DNA from: Halobacteriales archaeon QS_1_69_70
Lineage (GTDB): Archaea > Halobacteriota > Halobacteria > Halobacteriales > Haloarculaceae
Assembly: GCA_003021005.1 (NCBI GenBank)
Contig: PXRI01000036.1
Location: forward strand, 49,022-113,021
Reading direction: 5' to 3'
DNA length: 64,000 nucleotides
Position numbers and translations under genes: made by a program
Shown: one piece after another, positions 7,822 to 16,557 of the stretch
Position numbering within the stretch: the first letter of the stretch is position 1
Layout: every line of letters begins with the position of its first letter
Notes under the pieces: generated by a model
Databases searched by the model: none
What the model saw: only the letters and a program-made list of their open reading frames with translations
What the model was told of the DNA's origin: nothing

Positions 7822-8947
7822 ATGGCCGACTGCTGTGTCATCGTGCCGACCGTCCGCGAACCGGAGTGCGTCCGCGCCTACGTCGGAAACGCCCGGGGCC
7901 ACGGGTTCGACACGGACCGGCTACACTTCCTGCTCGTCACCGAGGAGTGCTGTGACGTCAGGGCGATGGAGGCGATGCTCGACGAGGTCGACGTCGAGGG
8001 TGCGGTCGTCGACGGCCCAAGCCGCGACGGCTGGTTCGAGGCCCGCGGGCTGGCCGAGTACGCCGACCTCATCCCGGCGGCCAGCCACGCCGAGACGAGC
8101 TTCGGCCTCCTGTATCTGTGGGCCGGCGGCTTCGAGTACGGCTTCCTCGTCGACGACGACACGCTGCCGCACGACGAGTACGATTTCTTCGGCCGCCACC
8201 TCCGGAACCTCGCCTTCGAGGGCGAGATCGAGGCCGTCGGCTCCGACGAGCGGTGGGTGAACGTCCTCTACCAGCGCGCCGACGAGCACGGCCTGTACCC
8301 CCGCGGCTACCCCTACGGGGCCATGGACGAGACCGTCGAGACCGAGCCAGTCCGCGTCGAGGACGTCGTCGTCTCCCAGGGGCTGTGGACCAATGTCCCC
8401 GACCTGGACGCCGTCCGTATCCTGATGGACGGCGACCTGCGGGGCCAGGCCCGGACGCGGACCACCGCGGCGGACTTCGAGCGCGACTTCGTCGCCGCCC
8501 GCGGCAACTACCTCACCGTCTGCTCGATGAACCTCGCGTTCCGCCGGGAGGTCGTGCCCGCGTTCTACCAGCTCCCGATGGACGACAACGAGTGGGACGT
8601 CGGCCGGTTCGACGACATCTGGTCGGGCGTGTTCCTGAAGCGGGCCTGCGACGTCCTCGGCAGAGCACCTCTGGGAGGTGGTAGACGACGTCGAGCCGGC
8701 GCGGGACGGGCGAGCGGCGGAACCGCGCGATGGCGGTGGGCCGTCGCGGGACGGGCGAGCCGGCGCCGACGGCTACGCCGAGGTCTACGAGGCGCTGGGC
8801 CGGACGCTCGCCGACGGCGACTTCGAGGCCTACGCGAACGGCGCCTTCCTCAACCGCGTCGGCGAGTCGATGCTCGAGTGGCTCGACTGCCTCGCGGCCA
8901 TCGAGGCGACCGAGCCACGGGGCCCGGAGGAGGTGGTGGCGGATTGA
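7822..8947 (+). pseudogene. Reversibly glycosylated polypeptide family gene, disrupted
   Basis: Encodes a protein resembling the reversibly glycosylated polypeptide / 'alpha-1,4-glucan-protein synthase' family (nucleotide-sugar binding; plant members are UDP-arabinopyranose mutases). The first ~280 residues are in one frame (MADCCVIVPTVREPE, with the acidic motif GFLVDDDTLPHDEYD). After CDVLG at about 8660 the frame becomes Arg/Gly nonsense. The C-terminal ~95 residues (from EHLWEVVDDVEPA to EEVVAD) continue in another frame to the TGA at 8945-8947. By my recollection of the family, residues between the two parts are missing, so an out-of-frame deletion is more likely than a single-base slip. 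First gene of the iron-type unit. Confidence 0.65.
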
Positions 8948-10074
8948 CCTCCCGACGCCGGTTCCTCGCCGCCACGGCCGCCGTCGGGACGGCCGCCATC
9001 GCCGGCTGTAACGGCCTCCTCCCTGGCGACACCCCGGGCACGGAGCCGGGCGAGGTAACGCTCTCGGAGTACCGCGGCTCGGGCCCCTTCGTCGAGGACC
9101 GCCCGGCACCGTCCGGGCCACACATTGCGGACCTCCCCGACCTGGCGGGCGAGCTCTCCGTCTACCTCGGCGGCGGCGAGAGCGGGCTCTACCGGGACCT
9201 GATCGCCCGCTTCGAGGACGTCTACCCGGAGTTCAGTGCCAGCACGCGGGGCTACGGGGCGGCGGAGGCGGCGAACACGATCCTCACGGAGGACGAGTCG
9301 ACGCCGGCGGACGTGTTCTGGTCGGTCGACGCCGGCTCGGTCGGCGCGGTGGCCGACGCGGGCCTGACGACTGGGCTCCCGGGCGATGTCCTCGACCCGG
9401 TCCCGGCCGCGTTCCACCCGACCGACCAGTGGGTGGGCACGGCGGGCCGCGCGCGGGCGGTGCCCTACAACACCGACCGGCTCTCGCCGGACGACGTCCC
9501 GGACTCGGTGATGGCGTTCCCGGACGCCCCCGCACTGACCGACGCGACCGGGTGGGCACCGACGTACGGCGCCTTCCAGGCGTTCGTGACGGCGATGCGC
9601 GTCCTCGAGGGTCGCGACCGGACGGCCGCCTGGCTCTGCGGCATGGTCGACGCTGGCGTCGCCGACTACCGGGACGAGTTCCTCGTCTCCAACGCGGTCG
9701 CCGCGGGCGAGGTCGCGGCGGGCCTGGCGAACCACTACTACGCGCTCCGGGTGCAGGCCAGCCGGCCCGACGCCCCGATCGACCTCGCCTTTACGGCCGG
9801 TGACGCCGGGGCGCTGATCAACGTCGCCGCCGCGGCCGTCCTCGCCCCCAGCGACGCCGGCGACCTCGCCCGGACGTTCGTCCGCCACCTCCTGACCGTC
9901 GAGGCCCAGGAGTTCTTCGCCACCCGGACCTACGCCTACCCGACCGTCCCCGGCGTCCCGCCCGTCGGTGGCCTGCCGCCGATCGACGAACTGGACCCGC
10001 CGACGCTGGACCTCACAGAGCTGTCGGACGTCCGGCCGACCCTGGAGTTGCTGCGGGAGACCGGCGTCCTCTGA
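8944..10074 (+). CDS. Fe(III)-type ABC transporter substrate-binding lipoprotein
   Basis: Extracellular binding protein, 376 aa, of the family 1 (ferric iron / thiamine-like) periplasmic-binding fold. The proposed start is TTG at 8944, overlapping the TGA of the preceding gene; the protein then begins TSRRRFLAATAAVGTAAIAGC, a Tat motif plus lipobox. The core reads ELSVYLGGGESGLYRDLIAR, and a YNTDRL motif occurs mid-protein. The stop overlaps the ATG of the permease gene (TGATG). Iron specificity is inferred from the fold, the fused permease and the candidate iron box at 7790. No ATP-binding gene is adjacent. Confidence 0.75.
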   Translation: MTSRRRFLAATAAVGTAAIAGCNGLLPGDTPGTEPGEVTLSEYRGSGPFVEDRPAPSGPHIADLPDLAGELSVYLGGGESGLYRDLIARFEDVYPEFSASTRGYGAAEAANTILTEDESTPADVFWSVDAGSVGAVADAGLTTGLPGDVLDPVPAAFHPTDQWVGTAGRARAVPYNTDRLSPDDVPDSVMAFPDAPALTDATGWAPTYGAFQAFVTAMRVLEGRDRTAAWLCGMVDAGVADYRDEFLVSNAVAAGEVAAGLANHYYALRVQASRPDAPIDLAFTAGDAGALINVAAAAVLAPSDAGDLARTFVRHLLTVEAQEFFATRTYAYPTVPGVPPVGGLPPIDELDPPTLDLTELSDVRPTLELLRETGVL

Positions 10075-11696
10075 TGGGCACTGACGAGGACGCCCCTGCC
10101 GCGGCGCCGGTCGCCCGCTCGGAGGGCGGCTCCGACGCGGCGACCATCCCGGGCCGCCTGCTCGCGGCCGCCGCGGTCGCCGTCGCCGCCGCCGTCCTCT
10201 CGCCCGTCCTCTGGCTCCTCGCGCGGGCCGCCGAGATCGGGGCCGCCGACGCCGTCGCCCTGGCGGCCTCGGCCGTCGCCGTCCGGGTGCTCACAAACAG
10301 TCTCGTCCTCGTCGCGGTCGTCACCGCCGGCGCCATCGCCATCGGGGTCACGCTCGCGGTGCTCACCGTCCAGACGGACCTCCCGTTGGCCCGGCTGTGG
10401 ACCGTCACCGCCGCCCTCCCGTTGGTCGTGCCCAGCTACATCGGCGCGTTCGCGTACTTCTCGGCGTTCGGCCCGCGGGGCGAACTCGCCGACCTCCTCG
10501 CGCCGCTCGGCGTCGCCATCCCGACCATCCGCGGACTCCCCGGCACCGCACTCGTCCTGACGCTCTTCGTCTACCCCTACGTCTTCCTCACGACCCGCGC
10601 GGCGCTTCTCTCCTTCGACGCGACCCAGCTGGAGGCCGCCCGGACGCTGGACCACGGCTACCGCGCCGCGTTCCGGCGCGTCGTCCTGCCGCAGATCGCC
10701 CCGGGCGTGCTGTCCGGGGCGCTGTTGGTCGCGCTGTACACCCTCTCGGACTTCGGGACGCCGGCCATCATGCAGTACGACGTGTTCACCCGCGTCATCT
10801 ACGTCGAACTCGGCGCGTTCGGCCAGGCACGGGCCACGGTGCTCGCCCTCGAACTCCTCGCGGTCACCGCGGTCGTGCTCGCCCTCGAGTCCCGCGTCGG
10901 CGGGTCGAGGGGCCACGCCGCCGCGGCCTCGCGGGACGCGGTCGTCGAACTCGGGGTCTACCGGTGGCCGGCGACGGCGGTCCCGGCGCTCGTCGCGACG
11001 TTCACCCTGGTGGTGCCGGTCGGCGTCCTCGGCGTGTGGCTCCTCCGGAGCGGGCCGGCCTACGCCGGTGGCGGCATCGCCTTCGAGTGGGCCTACGGGT
11101 GGAACTCGGTGCTGGTCTCGGTGGCCGCGGCGGCCGCGACGGTCGTGGTGGCGCTCCCGGTCGCCTACTACGCCGGGCGGTCGGACTCGACCGTCGCCGG
11201 GCTGGCCGAGCGCTCGACGTACGTCGGCTACGCGATGCCCGGCATCGTGCTCGGGCTCGCGCTGGTCTTCTTCGGCACCCGGTACGCCCCGGGCCTGTAC
11301 CGGACCCTGCCCCTGCTGGTGTTCGCCTACGTCGTCCGGTTCCTGCCGCAGGCGGTCGGCACGACCCGCTCGTCGGTGCTCGGCGTCGACGCCGACCTCG
11401 TTGGCGCCGCCCGCGTCCTCGGGGAGGGCCCGGGCGGCGCCTTCCGCCGCGTCACGCTCCCGCTCATCGCGCCCGGCGTACTCGCGGGCGCGATGCTCGT
11501 CTTCCTGACGACGATGAAGGAACTGCCGGCGACGCTCATCCTCCACCCGACGGGCTTTACGACGCTCGTCACCTACATCTGGCGCGTCCAGGAGACCGGC
11601 TACTACGGCCGGGCCGCCCTGCCGGCGCTCGTCCTCGTGGCCGTCTCGGGCCTCTCGATGGTGGTCCTGTTGTGGGCGGAGGGGACGGATGGCTGA
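10074..11696 (+). CDS. Fe(III)-type ABC permease, FbpB-like (two fused transmembrane units)
   Basis: Membrane permease, 540 aa, with about twelve transmembrane segments in two homologous halves, the usual size for FbpB/ThiP-type permeases. Each half has an EAA-type ATPase-contact loop: EAARTLDHGYRAAFRRVVLP in the first and GAARVLGEGPGGAFRRVTLP in the second, each followed by 'I/LAPGVLxGA'. It is translationally coupled to the binding protein upstream. The ATPase normally encoded next is absent, and the glycosyltransferase gene at 11689 overlaps its stop. The permease must use an ATPase encoded elsewhere, or the gene was lost. Confidence 0.8.
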   Translation: MGTDEDAPAAAPVARSEGGSDAATIPGRLLAAAAVAVAAAVLSPVLWLLARAAEIGAADAVALAASAVAVRVLTNSLVLVAVVTAGAIAIGVTLAVLTVQTDLPLARLWTVTAALPLVVPSYIGAFAYFSAFGPRGELADLLAPLGVAIPTIRGLPGTALVLTLFVYPYVFLTTRAALLSFDATQLEAARTLDHGYRAAFRRVVLPQIAPGVLSGALLVALYTLSDFGTPAIMQYDVFTRVIYVELGAFGQARATVLALELLAVTAVVLALESRVGGSRGHAAAASRDAVVELGVYRWPATAVPALVATFTLVVPVGVLGVWLLRSGPAYAGGGIAFEWAYGWNSVLVSVAAAAATVVVALPVAYYAGRSDSTVAGLAERSTYVGYAMPGIVLGLALVFFGTRYAPGLYRTLPLLVFAYVVRFLPQAVGTTRSSVLGVDADLVGAARVLGEGPGGAFRRVTLPLIAPGVLAGAMLVFLTTMKELPATLILHPTGFTTLVTYIWRVQETGYYGRAALPALVLVAVSGLSMVVLLWAEGTDG

Positions 11697-13848
11697 CCGC
11701 CCGGCCGACGGGCCGGGGGTCACCGCCCGCGTCCGCGCGGCGACCGCCGGCCTCCGCGCCCGGCTCACGCGGGCGGACGCCGCGGCCGTCCTCCTGGCCG
11801 TCGGCGGCGGGCTCCTCGCCGCCGGCGTCGCCACGCAGCTGTTCCCGTACCGGTCGCCGAACCACGACGAGGCCGTCTACCTCCAGCAGGCCGCGATGCT
11901 GCTCGACGGGCAGCTCGTCGTCCGCCCGCCGGTCCCGGAGTCGTTCCGCCCGTGGTTCTTCGTCCGGGCGCCCGACGGCGCCCTCTACCCGAAGTACGCG
12001 CCGGTCCCCGCTGCAGTGTTCGCGGCCGGCGCGGCCCTGGGCGCCCCCTGGCTGTCGCTCGTCGTCGTCGCCGCTGCGGTGGTCGGCCTCACGCACCTGA
12101 CCGTCCGCGAGGCGTTCGACGCCCGAGTCGGCGCCGTCGCCGCGGCGCTCGTGCTCGCCTCCCCGCTTTTCGTCGTCCAGTCCGGCGTGTTCCTCCCATA
12201 CGCCGTCACCGCCGCGTTCGAACTGCTCTTCGCCGCCGCGTACCTCCGCGGCGACCGGACGGGGAGCCGCCGGTGGGCGGCGCTTTCCGGCGCCGCCATC
12301 GGCGTCGCCTGGTTCGCCCGGCCGTACACGGCGACGCTGTTCGCCGCCCCGTTCGTCCTCCAGGCCGCCTGGCGGATCGGCCGCCCGCGCGAGGACCGAC
12401 CGACCGTCGCCGGGCGGCTCGACCGGCCCGCCCTCGCCCGGAGCCTCGTCACCGCCGCCGTCGGCCTCGCCGGGGTCGCCGTCGCGCTCGGCTACAACGC
12501 CGCCCTCACCGGCGACCCGCTCACCTTCCCCTACCAGGCGTTCGCGCCGCGGGACGGCATCGGGTTCGGCCGCCGGGCGCTACTCGGCCACGCGGTCGAG
12601 TACACCCCGTCGGTCGCGGTCGCGGCGAACGCCCGGGTGCTTTCGGCCTTCTTCACCGACTGGGTCGCCGGCGGACTCGTCGGGAGCCTGCTGGCCGCCG
12701 TCGGGCTGGGCGCGCTCGGCCGGCGGGCCCTGACCGGCGGGCGGGTCGACAGCCGCCGCATCGTGCTCGTCGGCCTCGGCGCGTCCGTCACCCTCGGCAA
12801 CGTCTACTTCTGGGGGAACCTCAACGTGCTGGGCGACCCGACGGCGCCCGGGGACGGCCTCCTCGCCGCGCTCGGCCCGTACTACCACTACGACCTGCTC
12901 GTCCCGACCGCGGCCCTGGCGGCGTACGCCGTCGTCCTCGCCGGCGACCTCGCGACGGCGGTCGTCCGTGGCCGCACGTCGACGGACCGACAGGCCGCGG
13001 CGGTCCTCGCCGCCATCGCCGTCGCGGGCACGGCCGTGGTCGCCGTGCCGGCGACGGCGGCGCTCGCGGAGCCACTCCAGCGGAACGCCGAGACGACGGC
13101 CGCCTACGAGCAGGCCTACGAGCCGGTCGAGAAGCGTTCGTTCGACGACGCCCTCGTCTTCCTCCCGACGCCGTACGGCCCCTGGCTCAACCACCCGTTC
13201 CAGGCCCTCCGGAACGACCCGGACTACGCGGGCGAGGTGGTGTACGCCCTGCGCGAGAACCAGTTCGCCGTCGTCGATGCCTTCCCCGACCGGACGCTGT
13301 ACCGGTACGCCTACCGGGGCGCGTGGGCCCCGACGGCGGGCGAGACCGTCGAGCCACGCCTCCGTCGCATCCGCCACGTCTCCGGCGACCGCGTCACCGT
13401 CGAGACGACCCTCGGGGTGCCGGCCGAGGCGCGGTCGGTGTCCGTCAGGCTGTCGACCGACGAGGGCAGCGCACTCTACGCGGCGGCCGGCACCCCCGAC
13501 ACGGTGGATCTCTCGCTCGTGGTCGAAGGCGACCGGGTCGGCCTTCGGGGACCGGTCGACCGGGTCGGCGACGCGGCGCCCGTGCCCGTCGGGGAGCGGG
13601 AGACCGTCCGTCTCGTCGTCTACGTGAGCACGACAGGGACGGACGCCTTCAGCTACCGGGTCGACGTCCCGGTCCGACGGGAGGCCGGGGGTGTGCGGGC
13701 GCTGACGCCGTACACGGAGGTCTGTATGGTTCCCGCCCGCTGCGGCGGCGAGGCGGCCTACGTCCCCGGGACGACCGACGATGGCGTCTCGGTCGACGTG
13801 TCGGTGCGGGCGTCGAACGGCACGGCCACGCGCCGGGGCAGGGGCTGA
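11689..13848 (+). CDS. GT-C-type membrane glycosyltransferase (PMT/GT39-like)
   Basis: Integral membrane protein, 719 aa. About ten hydrophobic helices in the first ~470 residues are followed by a soluble C-terminal domain rich in beta structure. The first extracytoplasmic loop has the acidic GT-C signature around PNHDEAVYLQQAAMLLDG, as in lipid-phosphate-sugar-dependent mannosyltransferases. Its likely role is transfer of a sugar from a lipid carrier to a surface acceptor on the outer face of the membrane. The ATG overlaps the permease gene by 8 nt. Acceptor and sugar unknown. Confidence 0.65.
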   Translation: MADRPADGPGVTARVRAATAGLRARLTRADAAAVLLAVGGGLLAAGVATQLFPYRSPNHDEAVYLQQAAMLLDGQLVVRPPVPESFRPWFFVRAPDGALYPKYAPVPAAVFAAGAALGAPWLSLVVVAAAVVGLTHLTVREAFDARVGAVAAALVLASPLFVVQSGVFLPYAVTAAFELLFAAAYLRGDRTGSRRWAALSGAAIGVAWFARPYTATLFAAPFVLQAAWRIGRPREDRPTVAGRLDRPALARSLVTAAVGLAGVAVALGYNAALTGDPLTFPYQAFAPRDGIGFGRRALLGHAVEYTPSVAVAANARVLSAFFTDWVAGGLVGSLLAAVGLGALGRRALTGGRVDSRRIVLVGLGASVTLGNVYFWGNLNVLGDPTAPGDGLLAALGPYYHYDLLVPTAALAAYAVVLAGDLATAVVRGRTSTDRQAAAVLAAIAVAGTAVVAVPATAALAEPLQRNAETTAAYEQAYEPVEKRSFDDALVFLPTPYGPWLNHPFQALRNDPDYAGEVVYALRENQFAVVDAFPDRTLYRYAYRGAWAPTAGETVEPRLRRIRHVSGDRVTVETTLGVPAEARSVSVRLSTDEGSALYAAAGTPDTVDLSLVVEGDRVGLRGPVDRVGDAAPVPVGERETVRLVVYVSTTGTDAFSYRVDVPVRREAGGVRALTPYTEVCMVPARCGGEAAYVPGTTDDGVSVDVSVRASNGTATRRGRG

Positions 13849-14107
13849 TCGGTGTCCCCGGCAGGACCCGCAAGAGTCCCGAAAGTTAGAATCTGTACAC
13901 GGGATTCGACCTTTCTTTGGGAACTAATCGACGCAAATGGGTAGGTCGCCTGTTCTATCAGAAATCACTCTCTGCTTGTTAATGTTCAACGTGGGAAAGA
14001 AAAGTTATTTATTAGGGAGAACGATGATCTGATGAGTACGGAGGTACGGGTACCGTACTTACTCGTGGTCAGGCGTGCGGCGTGTGGTGATAGCGGAGGT
14101 AGCAAAA
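13849..14107 (+). promoter_or_regulatory. AT-rich spacer with promoter and Shine-Dalgarno for the next gene
   Basis: Base composition drops sharply to AT-rich here. AGTTATTTATTA at about 14002-14013 is a good TATA candidate on the + strand. GGAGGT at 14096-14101 lies 6 nt before the ATG at 14108 and is a clear Shine-Dalgarno site, which decides that start over a GTG at 14075. Between them, 14046-14062 holds an imperfect palindrome around acgggtaccgt. Confidence 0.5.
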
Positions 14108-15145
14108 ATGGTGGAATTCGTATCAGTGGACGCGTCACGAGCGGAACAGGGTAACAGATCATTCCTTATTGGTGTAGCGGTCGAAGTGTCCAACGGATCA
14201 GATTTCGACGAGTACTACTTTGATAAGGTCGGCGAGTTTTGCGACCTATATGATATTGAACTCGGTCATAATATACTCAAATCAAGTGATGTTCTCAACG
14301 GAATGCCCGCATATGATATTCGAGAAGGGACCGAGGACTTAGTAAGAGGACTCGTCAGCAATCCTGCCATCCGGCGCATTCATGCTACTATCGGTTGGTA
14401 TGATCAGGAGATTGAACTCCCATTCAGTGGTCCGCTTAGTGGCATGAATTTTGCACGTGACTATCTACAGCAATACTACCCAATAGTAACCCTCTGGCGT
14501 TATCATCAGGAGCATCAATCCTATGGAAATATCCCCCAAGAGGCGTGGGTAGACAACGTCCAAGGGAAAATCACGAAAGCATGGAAGTACGTAGGGAATA
14601 CGTTTGATGTGAAGTTAGTCCCTCATGGTGATAACACGTATCCGTCACTCTCAACTGCCGACCTCATTGCTAATCATCTCGCGAGAACTCTCCCTCGTAA
14701 TACCCCATTCGACGAATTAGAGGACCATGCTGCGGGCCTCCTAATTGAGTTTTCCACTGACGACTGTTATGTAGCTGCAGAATCCGTGACCCCGGAATAT
14801 GAGGATCATATTGTCCCGAGATTTCCGTATTCAATTCAAGGTGAACTTCACTTCCCACACCCTGTATTGTTCATTTATGACGATATGTTTACTGAGTCTC
14901 AACAGGCCGTTCTCCCTCATACCGATTTCCATGCATTCGCTAGAAAGTGGGCGCAAGAGCATGCCGGATCAGTAGTAAATCTGCAAGCTCACCGTCTTCC
15001 TTCAATAGTCAAATCAGGGGATGTAATCGTCCACACAAACGATACTATCCCTGAAACTTGCCGTCATTTGAAGCGATTAAATCCGACTAAGGACATCCGT
15101 ATTATGGATAGCGATGAGCTGATGGACGATATGATGGAGGGATGA
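14108..15145 (+). CDS. Unknown AT-rich gene, possibly DUF3800-like (RNase H-like fold)
   Basis: A 345-aa soluble protein I cannot assign firmly. It is much more AT-rich than its neighbours and uses A/T-ending codons freely, so it was probably acquired. Three features recall the DUF3800 / RNase H-like group: an early acidic strand VEFVSVDASRAEQGNRSF, a later HNILKSSDVLNG, and SLSTADLIANHLART near residue 200, like the 'xxADLIA' helix of that family. It stands alone, with its own promoter, Shine-Dalgarno site and terminator. DUF3800 proteins often travel on mobile or defence islands, but no partner is seen here. Possible nuclease; low certainty. Confidence 0.4.
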   Translation: MVEFVSVDASRAEQGNRSFLIGVAVEVSNGSDFDEYYFDKVGEFCDLYDIELGHNILKSSDVLNGMPAYDIREGTEDLVRGLVSNPAIRRIHATIGWYDQEIELPFSGPLSGMNFARDYLQQYYPIVTLWRYHQEHQSYGNIPQEAWVDNVQGKITKAWKYVGNTFDVKLVPHGDNTYPSLSTADLIANHLARTLPRNTPFDELEDHAAGLLIEFSTDDCYVAAESVTPEYEDHIVPRFPYSIQGELHFPHPVLFIYDDMFTESQQAVLPHTDFHAFARKWAQEHAGSVVNLQAHRLPSIVKSGDVIVHTNDTIPETCRHLKRLNPTKDIRIMDSDELMDDMMEG

Positions 15146-15153
15146 ATGGGACA

Positions 15154-15180
15154 AAACGGGGCCCCTGTGGGGCTCCGTTT
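15154..15180 (+). terminator. Hairpin after the AT-rich gene
   Basis: AAACGGGGCCCC (15154-15165), loop tgt, GGGGCTCCGTTT (15169-15180): a 12-bp stem with one G-U pair, starting 8 nt after the TGA and ending in T residues. It fits a factor-independent terminator carried with the unit. Confidence 0.65.
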
Positions 15181-15389
15181 CATCTCGAAATAGACGCTCA
15201 CCACTAAATAGTTTTTCGTAATTCTCCCGAGTGAAAGCGAACCCTATGATCCTGGTCTGTTTGGGGGAGAAATTGACTTCTTCTGTGAGATTTCTGCAGG
15301 AAATCAGCGACCATGGTAGTACAGCGGGCAGGACCCTGCCTCCGGTGGGCCCACTCCTCCCGAACGGTTGACCACCGGACCCGGGCCGG

Positions 15390-16166
15390 TCAGAGCCGCT
15401 CCTCGATGCCCACCCGCAGGATGGATTTCGCGATGGCGGCGCCGCCGGAGAGCGGGTCGAGTGTCGTCTCGCCGGCGCGCTCGCCGTACCGGATGGGCCG
15501 TTCGCGGACGTCGTAGCCGCGGGCCAGCGGCCGCATCAGGAGTTCGGCGGACAGCCCGGTGTTCTCGGTCCACTCGATGTCCTCGACGACCGCCCGGCGG
15601 TAGGCGCGCATGCCGGTGGTGGTATCGTGGACGCGCTCGCCGAGCAGCCCGCTCGCGAGCGCCGCGAAGGCCCGGTTGCCGAGCCGGTTGAACGCGGGCA
15701 TCGCGTCGGCGCCGGTGGAGAGTCGGTCGCCGCTGACGACGTCGGCGCCGTCGTTGATGACTTCGAGGAACTCAGGCAGCGCCGCCATTGGGTAGGTGTC
15801 GTCGCAGTCCGTGGTGACGATCACGTCGCGGCTGGCGGCCGCCAGCGCGGCCTCGACAGCGACGCCGTAGCCCCGCGGCTCCTGCCGGAGGACGCAGGCG
15901 CCGTGCCGTTCGGCGATCTCGGGCGTGCGGTCGGTGGAGCCGTCGACGCAGACGGCCTCCGCGCGGCCGCCAGTCACCGCCTCGACGTCCGACAGGACCC
16001 TCGCGACCGCCGCTTCCTCGTTGTAGGTGGCCATCACGACGCTGACGTCGTCGAACGTGTACTGCCGGTCTTCGGCTGCGTCGTCTCGGGCGGCCGGGGC
16101 GGCGTCCGTCGCCCCGTCGGCGCTGGCTTTGTCGGTCGCGTCAGCGTCGGTCTCGAGGCCGCTCAT
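15390..16166 (-). CDS. GT2-family glycosyltransferase (dolichyl-phosphate hexose synthase type)
   Basis: 258-aa cytoplasmic or membrane-associated transferase. After a ~38-residue acidic Ala/Asp tail, the GT-A fold starts with VSVVMATYNEEAAVARVL. It continues with CVDGSTDRTPEIAE and the metal-binding VTTDCDDTYP (DxD-like), with an acceptor-site stretch RVHDTTTGMRAYRR. Members transfer a sugar from a nucleotide donor to dolichyl phosphate or a glycan acceptor in N-glycan or polysaccharide synthesis. There are no C-terminal membrane helices. ATG 16166 is used; a GTG lies just before it. Downstream of a broken esterase. Confidence 0.75.
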   Translation of the reverse strand: MSGLETDADATDKASADGATDAAPAARDDAAEDRQYTFDDVSVVMATYNEEAAVARVLSDVEAVTGGRAEAVCVDGSTDRTPEIAERHGACVLRQEPRGYGVAVEAALAAASRDVIVTTDCDDTYPMAALPEFLEVINDGADVVSGDRLSTGADAMPAFNRLGNRAFAALASGLLGERVHDTTTGMRAYRRAVVEDIEWTENTGLSAELLMRPLARGYDVRERPIRYGERAGETTLDPLSGGAAIAKSILRVGIEERL

Positions 16167-16236
16167 CACCGTCGGGTTCCCGACGCCGACACTTCAGCGT
16201 GCAGGTTCGCCGACGGGCCCTGGCCCAGCGTGTGTC

Positions 16237-16557
16237 GACGCGGTCGGCGTCGGGGTCGTAGGCGTCGACGGTGCCGTCGACGAACGCGGAGAGGCGGTCG
16301 AGGCTCCGCCGGAACCCGTCGGGGTCGGGCTGGCTGTCGTGGAGGCCCTCGGAGAGGTCCAATCGTACCACGTGTAGCTGTCCGGCTTATCCATCGACTC
16401 GGGCGCGCGGACGGCCAGCACGTCGAGGTCGTCGGGCAGCCGGGCTCCGATCGGCAGCAGGTCCCGCTCGTTGGTCCCGCGACCGTGGAGCAACACCACT
16501 CCATCATATCTCGGACTCCGCGTCCGGACGGCAGGTAGCTGAGCGGCGATCCGTCGT
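16237..16557 (-). pseudogene. Phospholipase/carboxylesterase remnant
   Basis: Fragment of an alpha/beta hydrolase of the carboxylesterase/lysophospholipase family. One frame reads YDGVVLLHGRGTNERDLLPI and on to PDSYTWYD (the oxyanion-hole HGRG region). The homologous sequence then continues one frame over as LDLSEGLHDSQPDPDGFRRS and on to VDAYDPDADRV, which needs one extra T at about 16368. After DADRV the nucleophile elbow (GxSxG), Asp and His regions are missing and the GT2 gene follows. No convincing start codon is seen; the 5' end abuts the stop of the dehydrogenase gene. Frameshift plus 3' deletion. Confidence 0.6.

Noticed and set aside
9936..11834. 632-codon minus-strand open frame opposite the iron-type permease
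   Set aside because: Product is Arg/Gly/Asp-rich low complexity; the plus strand encodes a clear permease with EAA loops.
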